From positions 1 through 64,000 of the forward strand of contig JAUNLF010000003.1 of NCBI GenBank assembly GCA_030532405.1: a DNA stretch of 64,000 nucleotides, read 5' to 3'. Below are positions 27,053-38,518 of the stretch, one piece after another. The DNA comes from Actinomycetaceae bacterium (lineage in GTDB: Bacteria; Actinomycetota; Actinomycetes; Actinomycetales; Actinomycetaceae). Position numbers and translations under genes: made by a program. Each line of letters starts with the position of its first letter. Within the stretch, counting starts at the first letter, position 1. The notes below the pieces were generated by a model. The model ran no database searches. It saw only the letters and a program-made list of their open reading frames with translations, and was not told where the DNA came from.

Positions 27053-28152
27053 AGCTCTACATTCTGCTGACCGTCCTCGCCGCGGGCATCACGTGGGTAA
27101 TGACCGCAGTCATGCGCAGGCTGTCACTTGAATGGCACGTGCTTACCCCCGTGCGTGAACGCGACGTACACACCGTGCCCACGCCGCGACTCGGGGGAGT
27201 GGCCATGGCAATAGGTTTCGGAGTCGCCCTCCTATTCGCATCACGGCTACCGTACTTCGACCCCGTGTTTGCAACCAACACGCCCTGGGCGGTGCTGGCG
27301 GGCGTCGCAGCTATTGCCAGTCTCGGCCTCATCGACGATATTTGGGACCTGGATTGGACCGCAAAACTTGCCGGCCAAATTTTAGTGGCCCTAATGATGG
27401 CGTATTTTGGTGTGCAACTGATTTCGTTCCCCATTTTTGGCATCACAATAGGCTCATCAACGCTGTCACTGCTAGTCACGATCTTCGTATTCGTCGCGAT
27501 AATGAACGCGGTGAACTTCGTGGACGGGCTAGACGGACTCGCCGCCGGCGTGGTCGGAATAGGGGCAATCGGATTCTTCGCGTACTCCTACATGCTCACG
27601 CGCGTAACCGGGGCGCTCACCTACGCAACCACCGCGTCCCTACTGGTCGCAATCCTCGTTGGAATCTGCATCGGATTCCTGCCGCACAACTTCCACCCCG
27701 GAACCATATTCATGGGAGACTCCGGCGCGCTAACACTGGGAACCATCGTCGCGGCCGCCGGCATCATCGTCACCGGACAGATCGACCCGACCGTGCTCGG
27801 CACCTCCCAGCTGATAACAGCATTCCTGCCGATCATCCTGCCACTACTCGTAATCGTGCTGCCCCTGGTCGACATGACCCTCGCCGTATTCCGCAGGCTC
27901 CGCGCCGGCAGGTCACCCTTCCACCCCGACCGCATGCACCTGCACCACCGCCTGCTAAAACTCGGACACTCCCAAGTCGGAGTCGTCCTCATCATGTACC
28001 TGTGGACCGCAGTAATCACCTTCCCCGCGGTCGCCCTCATCGTATACAGCCCGCGCCAAGTAGCGATTGTGGCAATCCCCGCGATCTTCGTTAGTATGAT
28101 CCTGACCATTCGATTCCTACCGGGATTAAGAAGCAAGCTACAAAGAAAGTAG
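27049..28152 (+). CDS. wecA: Undecaprenyl-phosphate GlcNAc-1-phosphate transferase-like (WecA/TagO)
   Basis: A polytopic MraY-superfamily enzyme, 367 residues with about ten hydrophobic segments, that transfers a sugar-1-phosphate to polyprenyl phosphate at the start of cell-envelope polymer synthesis. Motifs are RLGGVAMAIGF, GLIDDIWDLDW, NFVDGLDGLAAGV (Asp-rich) and the HMHLHHRLL-like histidine loop. In mycobacteria the neighbour of the atp operon with this order is a decaprenyl-P GlcNAc transferase. The exact sugar is not shown by the sequence. Confidence 0.9.
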   Translation: MKLYILLTVLAAGITWVMTAVMRRLSLEWHVLTPVRERDVHTVPTPRLGGVAMAIGFGVALLFASRLPYFDPVFATNTPWAVLAGVAAIASLGLIDDIWDLDWTAKLAGQILVALMMAYFGVQLISFPIFGITIGSSTLSLLVTIFVFVAIMNAVNFVDGLDGLAAGVVGIGAIGFFAYSYMLTRVTGALTYATTASLLVAILVGICIGFLPHNFHPGTIFMGDSGALTLGTIVAAAGIIVTGQIDPTVLGTSQLITAFLPIILPLLVIVLPLVDMTLAVFRRLRAGRSPFHPDRMHLHHRLLKLGHSQVGVVLIMYLWTAVITFPAVALIVYSPRQVAIVAIPAIFVSMILTIRFLPGLRSKLQRK

Positions 28153-28157
28153 TGGTC

Positions 28158-28598
28158 ATGTCGACACCCCTCCAGCCCACGCCCGCACTTCGACGAGCAG
28201 TATCCGCGACTATTCGCAACGTGGCTGTGGTTGCCGTTGTAATCGCACTACTAACCGCACTAGTAGCGTTCTTTGCAGGCGGGCAACTTTCGGGCCTGTC
28301 AGCGCTACTCGGTGGAGGCGTCGGAATCGTCCTCGCAGGCGTCACATGGCTGACCATGTCGATGGCTATGAAAAATCTTGATTCGCAAGCTGCATTCATG
28401 GTCGGCGACTACCTGTTCAAAGTAGTCGTAGTGGTTGCCGCAGTGCTGGTCGTAAAGAACTTGACCTCACTGGATCACAAGGCCCTTGGCCTGGCACTCA
28501 TCATTTCTGTTGTCGCTCAAGCTGTTATTCAAACGTGGACTTTAGCAAGATCTAAAATCCCTACCATTGACAGCCCTGAAGACATCAAAAATGGGTAA
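28158..28598 (+). CDS. AtpI-like ATP synthase membrane protein
   Basis: 146 residues with four hydrophobic segments (about 22-42, 45-67, 80-100, 106-126) and a polar C-terminus. Its position between wecA and atpB is that of the poorly conserved AtpI/ATP synthase I protein in actinobacteria, thought to help c-ring assembly or Mg2+ supply. ATG at 28158 is preferred; GTG at 28152 overlaps the wecA stop and is two codons longer. Assignment rests on context and topology more than on sequence motifs. Confidence 0.75.
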   Translation: MSTPLQPTPALRRAVSATIRNVAVVAVVIALLTALVAFFAGGQLSGLSALLGGGVGIVLAGVTWLTMSMAMKNLDSQAAFMVGDYLFKVVVVVAAVLVVKNLTSLDHKALGLALIISVVAQAVIQTWTLARSKIPTIDSPEDIKNG

Positions 28599-28643
28599 AA
28601 AGTGTTAAGTAGCCACTGTAATGCTGATAGCATTTAGTACGGT

Positions 28644-28674
28644 TTGAGCCCAAGCGTTTAACTAATCGTATACA
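28644..28674 (+). promoter_or_regulatory. Possible promoter of the atp operon
   Basis: TTGAGC (28644-28649) and TATACA (28669-28674), spacer 19 bases, about 65-95 bases upstream of atpB. The region between the AtpI-like stop and atpB is A+T-richer than its surroundings. The spacing is long, so confidence is limited. Confidence 0.35.
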
Positions 28675-28765
28675 GTTTGGGAATAACGCCTCAGTTACCG
28701 GAAAAGGTAACATCAACACACGTCCCAGGGGGTGCATCCTGTTCACCGCAACAGTATCGTCCGCT

Positions 28766-29551
28766 TTGACAATGATTAGTCAAGGGCCGGTCCTAGCGAA
28801 GCCAGGGTTGGGGGATTTCTTCCCACCAGCATTTGCCTTTGAAGGCACAATTTTTGAAATGAACCGATTGGTTCTCGTACGGCTTATCGCTACCGCAGCT
28901 CTCGTGCTTATTTACGGCATCGGAGCCTCTCGCGCCCGCCTAGTCCCAACGAAGGGACAATCAATTCTTGAGGTACTCATCCTCTTCATCCGTGACAAGG
29001 TCGCAATCGAGACTCTCGGAGAGAAAAACGGACGCAAGTACGCGCCGATCCTCACCGTCATCTTCCTCGGCGTCCTGTTCATGAACATTACCGGCGTGAT
29101 TCCGGGTCTGAACATCGCGGCTTCATCCGTAGTAGCAGTACCGCTCGTGTTCGCAGTGCTGTCGTACATCGTCTTCGTCGGTGCCGGCATCAAGCACCTG
29201 GGTGCGGGCCAGTTCTTTAAGAACCAGCTCTTCCCGCCGGGAGTCCCGTGGCCGCTGTACTTCCTGCTGACGCCGATCGAACTACTGTCGACGTTCATCA
29301 TCCGCCCGGTAACCCTAACAATCCGTCTTTTGGCCAACATGCTGGCAGGCCACCTAATGCTCGCCCTCACCTTCTTCGGTACCCACTACCTCTTCTTTGA
29401 GGCCGCGGGCGCCATCAAGGCAGCGGGCGTACTGACCTTCGCCGGCGCGCTTGGTATCACCGCGTTTGAAATCTTCGTGGCGGGCCTGCAGGCATTCATT
29501 TTCTCGATCCTGACGGCCGTTTACATCAAGACCTCAATCGAAACCCATTAA
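28766..29551 (+). CDS. atpB: ATP synthase Fo subunit a
   Basis: Membrane stator subunit that forms the proton half-channels with the c-ring. 261 residues from TTG at 28766, with DFFPPAFAFEGTIFEMNR at the start, several membrane helices and the essential Arg in RPVTLTIRLLANMLAGH. The start is uncertain. TTG (28766) and ATG (28772) have no Shine-Dalgarno, while AGGGGG at 28727-28732 lies six bases before an in-frame CTG at 28739, which would add nine residues. It is the first gene of the eight-gene core operon. Confidence 0.94.
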   Translation: MTMISQGPVLAKPGLGDFFPPAFAFEGTIFEMNRLVLVRLIATAALVLIYGIGASRARLVPTKGQSILEVLILFIRDKVAIETLGEKNGRKYAPILTVIFLGVLFMNITGVIPGLNIAASSVVAVPLVFAVLSYIVFVGAGIKHLGAGQFFKNQLFPPGVPWPLYFLLTPIELLSTFIIRPVTLTIRLLANMLAGHLMLALTFFGTHYLFFEAAGAIKAAGVLTFAGALGITAFEIFVAGLQAFIFSILTAVYIKTSIETH

Positions 29552-29610
29552 CCCGACCCAACAGGGTCACCCAAAATCTCCTTAAGGCAAAAGCACTTAA
29601 GGCAACTTAG

Positions 29611-29829
<219 letters not shown>

Positions 29830-29830
29830 C

Positions 29831-30382
29831 ATGATGTTCCTACCCGCAGCAGCTGAAGCGGCAGAGCAGCCGAATATCCTGCTCCCACCGCTGTATGACA
29901 TCGTCTGGCAGCTGATTGCGTTGATCATCATCGGACTTGTTCTATACAAGTACGCACTACCCAAGTTCAACGCAATCCTCGATGAGCGTGCCCAGAGGAT
30001 TGAAGAGGGACTAAACGCCGCAGACCGCGCCAAAGAGGCCGAAGCGCTTGCCCGTCGCAAGGCAGAAGAAACCATTGCCGACGCCAACGCCGAAGCCGGA
30101 CGCATTCGTTCCGAAGCTAGCGAGGACGCCAAGAGCATTGTGGCGGCCGCTCGTAAGGACGCTGAGGAAGAAGCCGAGCGCATCCTAACGAACGCTCAGC
30201 GCCAGATTCAGGCCGAGCGTCAAGCAGCGGAGATTTCCCTCAAATCTGAAGTTGGCCTTCTGGCCACCGAACTCGCGGAGAAGATTGTCGGCGAGCACCT
30301 AAAGGACAACGAGCTTTCCGCCCGTGTCGTAGACAGGTTCCTCGACGACCTCGAATCCGATATGACAGTACAGGAGTCCTAA
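29831..30382 (+). CDS. atpF: ATP synthase Fo subunit b
   Basis: Peripheral-stalk subunit of 183 residues. One N-terminal membrane helix (about 20-42, LIALIIIGLVLYKYALPKF) is followed by a long Ala/Glu/Arg-rich coiled coil. Two ATGs are adjacent (29831, 29834) and either may be used. The atpH ATG follows its stop directly. Confidence 0.94.
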   Translation: MMFLPAAAEAAEQPNILLPPLYDIVWQLIALIIIGLVLYKYALPKFNAILDERAQRIEEGLNAADRAKEAEALARRKAEETIADANAEAGRIRSEASEDAKSIVAAARKDAEEEAERILTNAQRQIQAERQAAEISLKSEVGLLATELAEKIVGEHLKDNELSARVVDRFLDDLESDMTVQES

Positions 30383-31201
30383 ATGCGTGCAGCGAGTGAG
30401 AACAGCTTCAAGGCTGGCCTCGAGGTGCTTCTCCAAGCCATGCGCCATGACGACGTAAACGCAATGGCAATAGCCGAGAACCTCTACGGCTTCTCGGACG
30501 TGTTGCGTGACTCGGCGCGTCTTAACCACGCGTTGACGGATCCAGGTCGGCCGGTGGAAGACAAGCGCCAGCTCGCGCAAGACCTCCTGGCAGGGGGAGT
30601 CGAACCCGAAACGATCGGAGTCGTACAGGAACTGGCCGGCGGACGCTGGTCGACTCCCAGCGACCTCGAACAAGCTGTCGAAAACCTCGGCAATGAAGCA
30701 GTCTTCATCGCCGCGGAACGCGAAGGCGCACTAGAGCAAGTCGAAGAGCAACTATTCGCAGTCACGAACTTCCTCAGCGAAAACCGTGAACTACGAATCA
30801 ACCTCTCCGACCTCGGCGTCGGCAGTGCACACGACCGTGCACACTTCGCAGCTCGTTTCTTCGGTGATTCGCTCAACCGCTTCACGTCGCGACTACTGCG
30901 CCGCTCGGTGAGGCTGTCCATCCACGGCCGTCTGCTCTCGATGTTGCGTGAGCTGACCCGTATGGCTGCAAACCGTCGCGGACGCCTATTCGCGCGCGTC
31001 ACGTCAGCACAGCCCATGACAGACCAACAGCTCGAGCGTCTGCAACGGATCCTCGAGACGCGATACCAAAAGCCGATCGCCCTCAACGTCGTAGTAGACC
31101 CCGAAATCCTCGGCGGCGTACACGTTCAGGTGGGCAACGACGGTATCAACGCAACAGTGAGCTCCAACCTGGCCAAGGCCAAACGAGAGTTGGTGCGCTA
31201 A
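30383..31201 (+). CDS. atpH: ATP synthase F1 subunit delta
   Basis: Stalk subunit that ties b to the top of alpha3beta3. At 272 residues it is longer than the ~178 residues of E. coli delta, as usual in actinobacteria, with an extra segment around the middle. The C-terminus has the conserved LNVVVDPEILGGVHVQVGN block. It starts right after the atpF stop. Confidence 0.93.
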   Translation: MRAASENSFKAGLEVLLQAMRHDDVNAMAIAENLYGFSDVLRDSARLNHALTDPGRPVEDKRQLAQDLLAGGVEPETIGVVQELAGGRWSTPSDLEQAVENLGNEAVFIAAEREGALEQVEEQLFAVTNFLSENRELRINLSDLGVGSAHDRAHFAARFFGDSLNRFTSRLLRRSVRLSIHGRLLSMLRELTRMAANRRGRLFARVTSAQPMTDQQLERLQRILETRYQKPIALNVVVDPEILGGVHVQVGNDGINATVSSNLAKAKRELVR

Positions 31202-31243
31202 ATCCCATGATTTCACTATTTACAAACGGTAAGGAAAAGCTCA

Positions 31244-32875
31244 ATGGCTGAACTTTCTATCCGGCCCGAACAGATCCGGGCGGCTCTAGACAGCTTCGTA
31301 GAATCCTACGAGCCGTCAGAATCCGCCGCGGAGGAAATCGGCCACGTCACCCAAGCCGCTGACGGCATTGCACACGTCGAAGGCTTGCCGGGCGTCATGG
31401 CCAATGAGCTCCTCCGCTTTGAAGACGGAACGCTTGGGCTTGCATTAAACCTCGACATCCGCGAGATCGGTGTTATCGTCCTTGGCGAATTCACCCAGAT
31501 CGAAGAAGGCCAGGAAGTTCGCCGCACCGGCGACGTCCTCTCGGTCCCCGTAGGCGACGGATACCTCGGCCGCGTTGTTGACCCGATGGGTAACCCCGTC
31601 GACGGCCTCGGCGAAATCACCGACCTGGAAGGCACGCGCGCCCTCGAGCTGCAAGCTCCCGGCGTAATGATGCGTAAGTCGGTTCACGAGCCGCTAGAGA
31701 CCGGCCTTAAGGCAATCGACTCGATGATTCCGATCGGTCGCGGCCAGCGTCAGCTGATCATTGGTGACCGCCAGACCGGCAAGACCCAGATCGCACTCGA
31801 CGCCATCATGAACCAGCGCGCCAACTGGGAATCGGGCGACCCGAACAAGCAGGTCCGCTGTATCTACGTTGCAGTTGGTCAAAAGGGCTCCACGATCGCA
31901 GGCGTTCGCTCCGCGCTCGAAGAAGCCGGCGCCATGGAGTACACGACAATCATCGCGTCTCCCGCGTCCGACCCGGCAGGCTACAAGTACCTAGCTCCCT
32001 ACACTGGCTCGGCAATCGGCCAGCACTGGATGTACCAGGGCAAGCACGTCCTCATCATCTTTGACGATCTATCGAAGCAGGCGGAAGCATACCGCGCGGT
32101 ATCGCTCCTTCTCCGTCGTCCGCCGGGCCGCGAGGCATACCCCGGTGACGTCTTCTACTTGCACTCGCGCCTCCTAGAGCGCTGTGCAAAGCTCTCCGAT
32201 GATCTCGGTGGCGGTTCCATGACCGGCCTTCCGATCATCGAAACGAAGGCAAACGACGTTTCCGCTTACATTCCGACGAACGTCATTTCGATTACGGACG
32301 GCCAGATCTTCCTGCAGTCCGACCTCTTCAACTCCGGCCAGCGCCCCGCAGTGGACGTAGGTATCTCCGTGTCCCGTGTTGGCGGCGACGCGCAGATCAA
32401 GGCCATGAAGAAGGTTGCCGGTACCCTGAAGATCACGCTTGCGCAGTACCGCTCGATGGCTGCGTTCGCAATGTTCGCATCCGACCTCGACTCGGCCACG
32501 AAGGCCCAGCTGGTCCGCGGCGAACGCCTAATGGAACTGCTGAAGCAGCCGCAGGCAAACCCGTACCCGATCGAAGAACAGGTCGCCTCCATCTGGATGG
32601 GCACGAACGGCTACCTGGACGACATTCCGGTCGAGGACGTATCGCGCTTCGAGCACGGCATGCTCGACTACCTGCGCAACCGCAGCAACGTTCTACAGAC
32701 CATCAAGGAAACCGGTCAGCTTAGCGACGAGGTTCTAGATGGCCTTAAGAAGGGCATCGGAGACTACCACGAGTCGTTCCTATCCGCTGAAGGCCTGAAG
32801 AAGGACGGCGGCGCGGACGGCGAAGTAGAAGCTGAGCACACGCAAGAGCAGATCGTTCGCGGCAAGAAGGCCTGA
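31244..32875 (+). CDS. atpA: ATP synthase F1 subunit alpha
   Basis: Non-catalytic nucleotide-binding subunit, 543 residues. Walker A is GDRQTGKTQ, followed by [44 protein letters not shown] and [15 protein letters not shown] precedes the ATG. Three bases separate it from atpG. Confidence 0.97.
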   Translation: MAELSIRPEQIRAALDSFVESYEPSESAAEEIGHVTQAADGIAHVEGLPGVMANELLRFEDGTLGLALNLDIREIGVIVLGEFTQIEEGQEVRRTGDVLSVPVGDGYLGRVVDPMGNPVDGLGEITDLEGTRALELQAPGVMMRKSVHEPLETGLKAIDSMIPIGRGQRQLIIGDRQTGKTQIALDAIMNQRANWESGDPNKQVRCIYVAVGQKGSTIAGVRSALEEAGAMEYTTIIASPASDPAGYKYLAPYTGSAIGQHWMYQGKHVLIIFDDLSKQAEAYRAVSLLLRRPPGREAYPGDVFYLHSRLLERCAKLSDDLGGGSMTGLPIIETKANDVSAYIPTNVISITDGQIFLQSDLFNSGQRPAVDVGISVSRVGGDAQIKAMKKVAGTLKITLAQYRSMAAFAMFASDLDSATKAQLVRGERLMELLKQPQANPYPIEEQVASIWMGTNGYLDDIPVEDVSRFEHGMLDYLRNRSNVLQTIKETGQLSDEVLDGLKKGIGDYHESFLSAEGLKKDGGADGEVEAEHTQEQIVRGKKA

Positions 32876-32878
32876 TCC

Positions 32879-35277
<2,399 letters not shown>

Positions 35278-35282
35278 CGAAT

Positions 35283-35558
35283 ATGGCGACGAAAACTGGA
35301 ATGCTACAAGTCGAGGTGGTGACCCGCTCCGAGAGGCTCTGGCACGGCCTCGCCTCTTCGGTTGTGGTGCCGTCGGTCGAGGGCGATCTGGGTATCCTAT
35401 TCGGCCGCGCCCCGCTGCTAGCAGTGCTACGTCCGGGTTCAGTTGCGATCGAAACTGAAACGGATGGGCGTAAGCTGGTAGAAGTATCCGGTGGGTTCGC
35501 CTCCGTCGACTCGAACTTCGTGACGATTGTCGTCGAAGAGGGCAACTTCGCTGAGTAG
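35283..35558 (+). CDS. atpC: ATP synthase F1 subunit epsilon, short form
   Basis: 91 residues comprising only the N-terminal beta-sandwich domain (LQVEVVTRSERLWHG...VPSVEGDLGILFGRAPLLAVLRPG). The C-terminal two-helix domain, which inhibits ATP hydrolysis in E. coli-type enzymes, is absent. Short epsilons occur in several actinobacteria. It begins five bases after the atpD stop and closes the ATP synthase set. Confidence 0.93.
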   Translation: MATKTGMLQVEVVTRSERLWHGLASSVVVPSVEGDLGILFGRAPLLAVLRPGSVAIETETDGRKLVEVSGGFASVDSNFVTIVVEEGNFAE

Positions 35559-35586
35559 TTGAACAAATGAAAGGGGGAGGACAAAG

Positions 35587-35997
35587 ATGAGCGGTGTTAT
35601 TACGTTTTTCCTTGTCCTCCTCCTTCTTTTTCTGGCAGTAGTGATTATTGCCCTACTGTTTTTAGTGTTGCGTGTGCGCCGGATTGGCCACATTGTTGGC
35701 ACGTTTGAGTGTTGGATGCGCCCTGACACGTCGTCGGGGTGGGTGTCCGGCATGGCTCGTTTTGGGTCCCGCGAGTTGCAGTGGTTCCGCCTTGTCGGCT
35801 TTTACGTGGGTCCCCAGTTCACGATGCTCCGTGAAGGAATGAAGGTTTCTAACCCGATTTCCAGGCAGGAGGGCGTAGTCGAGGTGATCATCTCTTCTGG
35901 TGATAGCCGCGCGCACCTCGCCATGCGGTCGGAGTGGTATAACGGCCTGGTGTCTTGGGTGGAGTCGGGCCCGCCACGCCCTCGTGAACAATACTGA
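35587..35997 (+). CDS. DUF2550 membrane protein
   Basis: 136 residues with a single N-terminal membrane helix (about 5-28) followed by a soluble domain that begins RRIGHIVGTFECWMRPDTSSGWVSG. DUF2550 is an actinobacterial family located immediately after atpC, as here, and its function is unknown. ATG preceded by GGGGGAGGA. Confidence 0.87.
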   Translation: MSGVITFFLVLLLLFLAVVIIALLFLVLRVRRIGHIVGTFECWMRPDTSSGWVSGMARFGSRELQWFRLVGFYVGPQFTMLREGMKVSNPISRQEGVVEVIISSGDSRAHLAMRSEWYNGLVSWVESGPPRPREQY

Positions 35998-36068
35998 AAA
36001 TCCCCGCGTTGGGTATGCTGAAGATTCTGTTTGTCGGAATCTTGATTTTTAAGGAACCATAAGAACCT

Positions 36069-36764
36069 GTGCGCATTGTAATTGCAGACTGTTCGGTGGA
36101 TTATTCTGGTCGCCTTGACGCGCATTTGCCGAAGGCGAAGCGCGTGTTGATGCTGAAGGGTGACGGATCGGTGCTGATTCACTCTGATGGGGGATCTTAT
36201 AAGCCGTTGAACTGGATGACCGCGCCGTGCACGATGCATGAAGAGGAGCCATCCGAGGACGAGGCTGCCGCGGGTGTGGAACGCGTTTGGCGGATTCAGG
36301 CGACGAAGACTGATGACACGCTGGTGATCCGTTTGGGCCAGACGTACCTGGATCACGAGGAGAACCTTGGTATTGACCCGGGGTTGACGAAGGACGGCGT
36401 GGAAGCACACCTGCAGGAGCTGCTGGCTGATCAGGTTGAGTTGCTTGGCGACGGGTGGCGCACGATCCGGCGCGAGTATCCCACGGCGATTGGACCCGTG
36501 GACCTGATGGTGCGCACGGATAAGAATGAGCCGGTTGCCGTGGAGATTAAGCGCCGCGGTGGGATTGACGGCGTTGAACAGTTGACGCGCTACCTGGAAC
36601 TACTGGGCCGCGACCCGCTGCTGGAAGGTATTACCGGTATTTTTGCGGCGCAAGAGATTACGCGCCAAGCTCGTACGTTGGCAGAAGACCGCGGTATTCG
36701 GTGCGTGATTTTGGATTACGACGCCATGCGGGGCATGGATGACGTGGAGTCCCGCCTGTTCTAG
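36069..36764 (+). CDS. nucS: Mismatch endonuclease NucS/EndoMS
   Basis: Endonuclease that cuts double strands at mismatches and serves as the non-MutS mismatch repair of actinobacteria. In its 231 residues, the N-terminal domain begins [21 protein letters not shown] and contains [12 protein letters not shown]. The C-terminal nuclease core has [10 protein letters not shown]...[22 protein letters not shown] with the Asp, Glu-x-Lys catalytic set. It acts with the sliding clamp. GTG start. Confidence 0.95.
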   Translation: MRIVIADCSVDYSGRLDAHLPKAKRVLMLKGDGSVLIHSDGGSYKPLNWMTAPCTMHEEEPSEDEAAAGVERVWRIQATKTDDTLVIRLGQTYLDHEENLGIDPGLTKDGVEAHLQELLADQVELLGDGWRTIRREYPTAIGPVDLMVRTDKNEPVAVEIKRRGGIDGVEQLTRYLELLGRDPLLEGITGIFAAQEITRQARTLAEDRGIRCVILDYDAMRGMDDVESRLF

Positions 36765-36851
36765 TTGATTAAAACTGACCGGATTATATGGGAATCGGCA
36801 CACTTCGCTCATTTTCTTCACAGTTTGCTAAAGAGATAGCACAATAGAGGT

Positions 36852-38048
36852 ATGAAGTTGCCAAATGTTCTTAGAGGAAAACTCGTAACAGATTCACAGA
36901 TCATCGACGACGGTGCAGTCGTTTTTGATGAAGTAGTTCTAAAGGCTGGCGTCGCGTCAGAAATCTTGACCGATGAGGAAGCCGAAGCCGCAGTTAACGT
37001 CGAAGGCTATATTCTGCCCGGCCTGGTGGACGTGCACTGCCACGGCGGTGGCGGGGAGTCGTTCCCTAACGCCGAGACCACCGATCAGGCACTTGTCGCG
37101 ATCATGGAGCATCGCAAGCACGGCACCACGTCGCTCGTTGCCTCCGGAGTTACCGCGGCGGCGGATGTGCTTGAAGCTCGCGCAAAGACCCTGACCGAGC
37201 TGTGCAAGGCAGGTGAACTGGCCGGAATCCACTTTGAAGGCCCGTTCGTCTCTCACGAGCGTTGCGGCGCGCAGGATCCCACTTACATCGTGGATCCCGA
37301 CCCGCAGCTGACAAGCAAGCTGATCGACATTTGCGAAGGCTACTGCGTGACGATGACGCTCGCCCCGGAAAAGCCGAAGGCATACGGGCCGGGGTCTGTC
37401 GCTGAAGCCCTAATTGAGGGCGGGGCTCTGCCGTCCTGGGGCCACACCGACTCGGGGCCGGAGCACGTGCGTGCCGCCCTGGAGTACTCGCGTGAAAAGC
37501 TAAGCGAAACGGCGCCGCGTTCACCGAAGGCGACGGCCACGCACTTGTTTAACGGTATGCGTCCGATCCACCACCGCGACCCGGGCCCGGTTCCGGAGTT
37601 CCTAGCTGACGCTGCGGGTGACGGCGCGATCCTGGAGCTAATCGCAGACGGCGTTCACGTGGCTCCCGACATGGTTCGAGCCGTATACGAGACGCTGGGC
37701 CGCGACGCCCTCGTATTCGTAACTGACGCGATGGCGGCAACGGGTATGCCGGACGGTTCTTACCAACTTGGACCCCAGGCTGTAACGGTGAAGGATGGCG
37801 TTGCGCGCCTGACGGGTGGCGATTCGATCGCGGGTGGAACGTCGCACTTGCTTGACCAGGTTCGCCTGCTTGTTGAGGGCGGGTACGTCCCGCTTGTGGA
37901 CGCCGTGTACATGGCTACAAAGCAGGGGGCGAGCATCCTCGGTGACGACACCATTGGACACCTGAACGCGGGTGCTAAGGGTGACGTGCTGGTGGTTGAC
38001 GAAAAGTTCGCGCCCGTATCGGTTTACCGACGCGGCGAACTCGTTTAA
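36852..38048 (+). CDS. nagA: N-acetylglucosamine-6-phosphate deacetylase
   Basis: Metal-dependent amidohydrolase that makes glucosamine-6-phosphate from GlcNAc-6-P, in amino-sugar use and cell-wall recycling. The 398-residue protein has metal site GLVDVHCHGGGGESF, GIHFEGPFVSHERCGAQ, the WGHTDSGPEHVRAAL and ATHLFNGMRPIHHRDPG His sites, and VTDAMAATGMPDG with the catalytic Asp. GAGG lies only one base before the ATG, so the Shine-Dalgarno spacing is poor. No nagB neighbour is seen. Confidence 0.95.
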   Translation: MKLPNVLRGKLVTDSQIIDDGAVVFDEVVLKAGVASEILTDEEAEAAVNVEGYILPGLVDVHCHGGGGESFPNAETTDQALVAIMEHRKHGTTSLVASGVTAAADVLEARAKTLTELCKAGELAGIHFEGPFVSHERCGAQDPTYIVDPDPQLTSKLIDICEGYCVTMTLAPEKPKAYGPGSVAEALIEGGALPSWGHTDSGPEHVRAALEYSREKLSETAPRSPKATATHLFNGMRPIHHRDPGPVPEFLADAAGDGAILELIADGVHVAPDMVRAVYETLGRDALVFVTDAMAATGMPDGSYQLGPQAVTVKDGVARLTGGDSIAGGTSHLLDQVRLLVEGGYVPLVDAVYMATKQGASILGDDTIGHLNAGAKGDVLVVDEKFAPVSVYRRGELV

Positions 38049-38080
38049 CCCGCTAAGGGCCGCACCTGACGATAGAAGTG

Positions 38081-38109
38081 ATACGCCTCGGCATCTTGCC
38101 GGGGCGTAT
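38081..38109 (+). terminator. Hairpin after nagA, overlapping a -10-like TATACT
   Basis: ATACGCC-T-CGGC pairs with GCCG-G-GGCGTAT (one T-G) around a 5-base loop. There is no T-run. The right arm ends in TATACT (38107-38112), a perfect -10 hexamer that could serve the following small gene. Confidence 0.5.
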
Positions 38110-38153
38110 ACTCTTGTAGCCAGTAGTAGCTAATAGTTGAGGGGTTGAATCCG

Positions 38154-38456
38154 GTGGGTCGTCGCTCCAATAAGCGCCCGTACAGTGAGGGGCATAGGCC
38201 GCTGAACATGGATCGTTTGGCGTCGATGCCGCGGTCTGTGGATCGCGGGGGAGAGACCTTCAGCGTCCAGCGCCTGTCGTCGGCGGCTAAGACTTACACG
38301 TGTCCGGGTTGTCATCGCCCCATTACGCCGGGCTCGCAGCACGTGGTTGTTTGGCGTGAGGAGGGCCGTTTCGGCCTCGATCACGGTGTGGATTCGCGCA
38401 GGCACTGGCATCCGCACTGCTGGGATAGCGGTGTCGGATCCAGCACCTACTTTTAG
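38154..38456 (+). CDS. Small zinc-ribbon-like conserved actinobacterial protein
   Basis: 100 residues, basic N-terminus (GRRSNKRPYSEG), then KTYTCPGCHRPITPGSQHVVVW and a C-terminal RHWHPHCW. The Cys-x2-Cys plus His/Cys cluster probably binds zinc. Similar short proteins in other actinobacteria are often labelled ATP/GTP-binding without proof (from memory); no P-loop is visible here. GTG at 38154 is chosen because GAGGGG is nine bases upstream; the in-frame TTG at 38145 directly abuts that site. Confidence 0.75.
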   Translation: MGRRSNKRPYSEGHRPLNMDRLASMPRSVDRGGETFSVQRLSSAAKTYTCPGCHRPITPGSQHVVVWREEGRFGLDHGVDSRRHWHPHCWDSGVGSSTYF

Positions 38457-38465
38457 CGTCGACTA

Positions 38466-38490
38466 CTTGTACGCCGCTAGGGCGTACAAG
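38466..38490. terminator. Terminator between convergent genes at 38.5 kb
   Basis: CTTGTACGCC and GGCGTACAAG form a perfect 10-bp stem with a 5-base loop, with GAGTTTTCT to the right. It separates the zinc-ribbon gene from the DivIVA-domain gene. Confidence 0.75.
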
Positions 38491-38518
38491 GTACGAGTTT
38501 TCTAGTAGTGTTTTGGCG

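Noticed and set aside
27342-28094. A 250-codon second forward frame inside wecA
   Set aside because: Arg/His/Pro-rich and without homology; wecA in the other frame has the NFVDGLDG motif and membrane helices.
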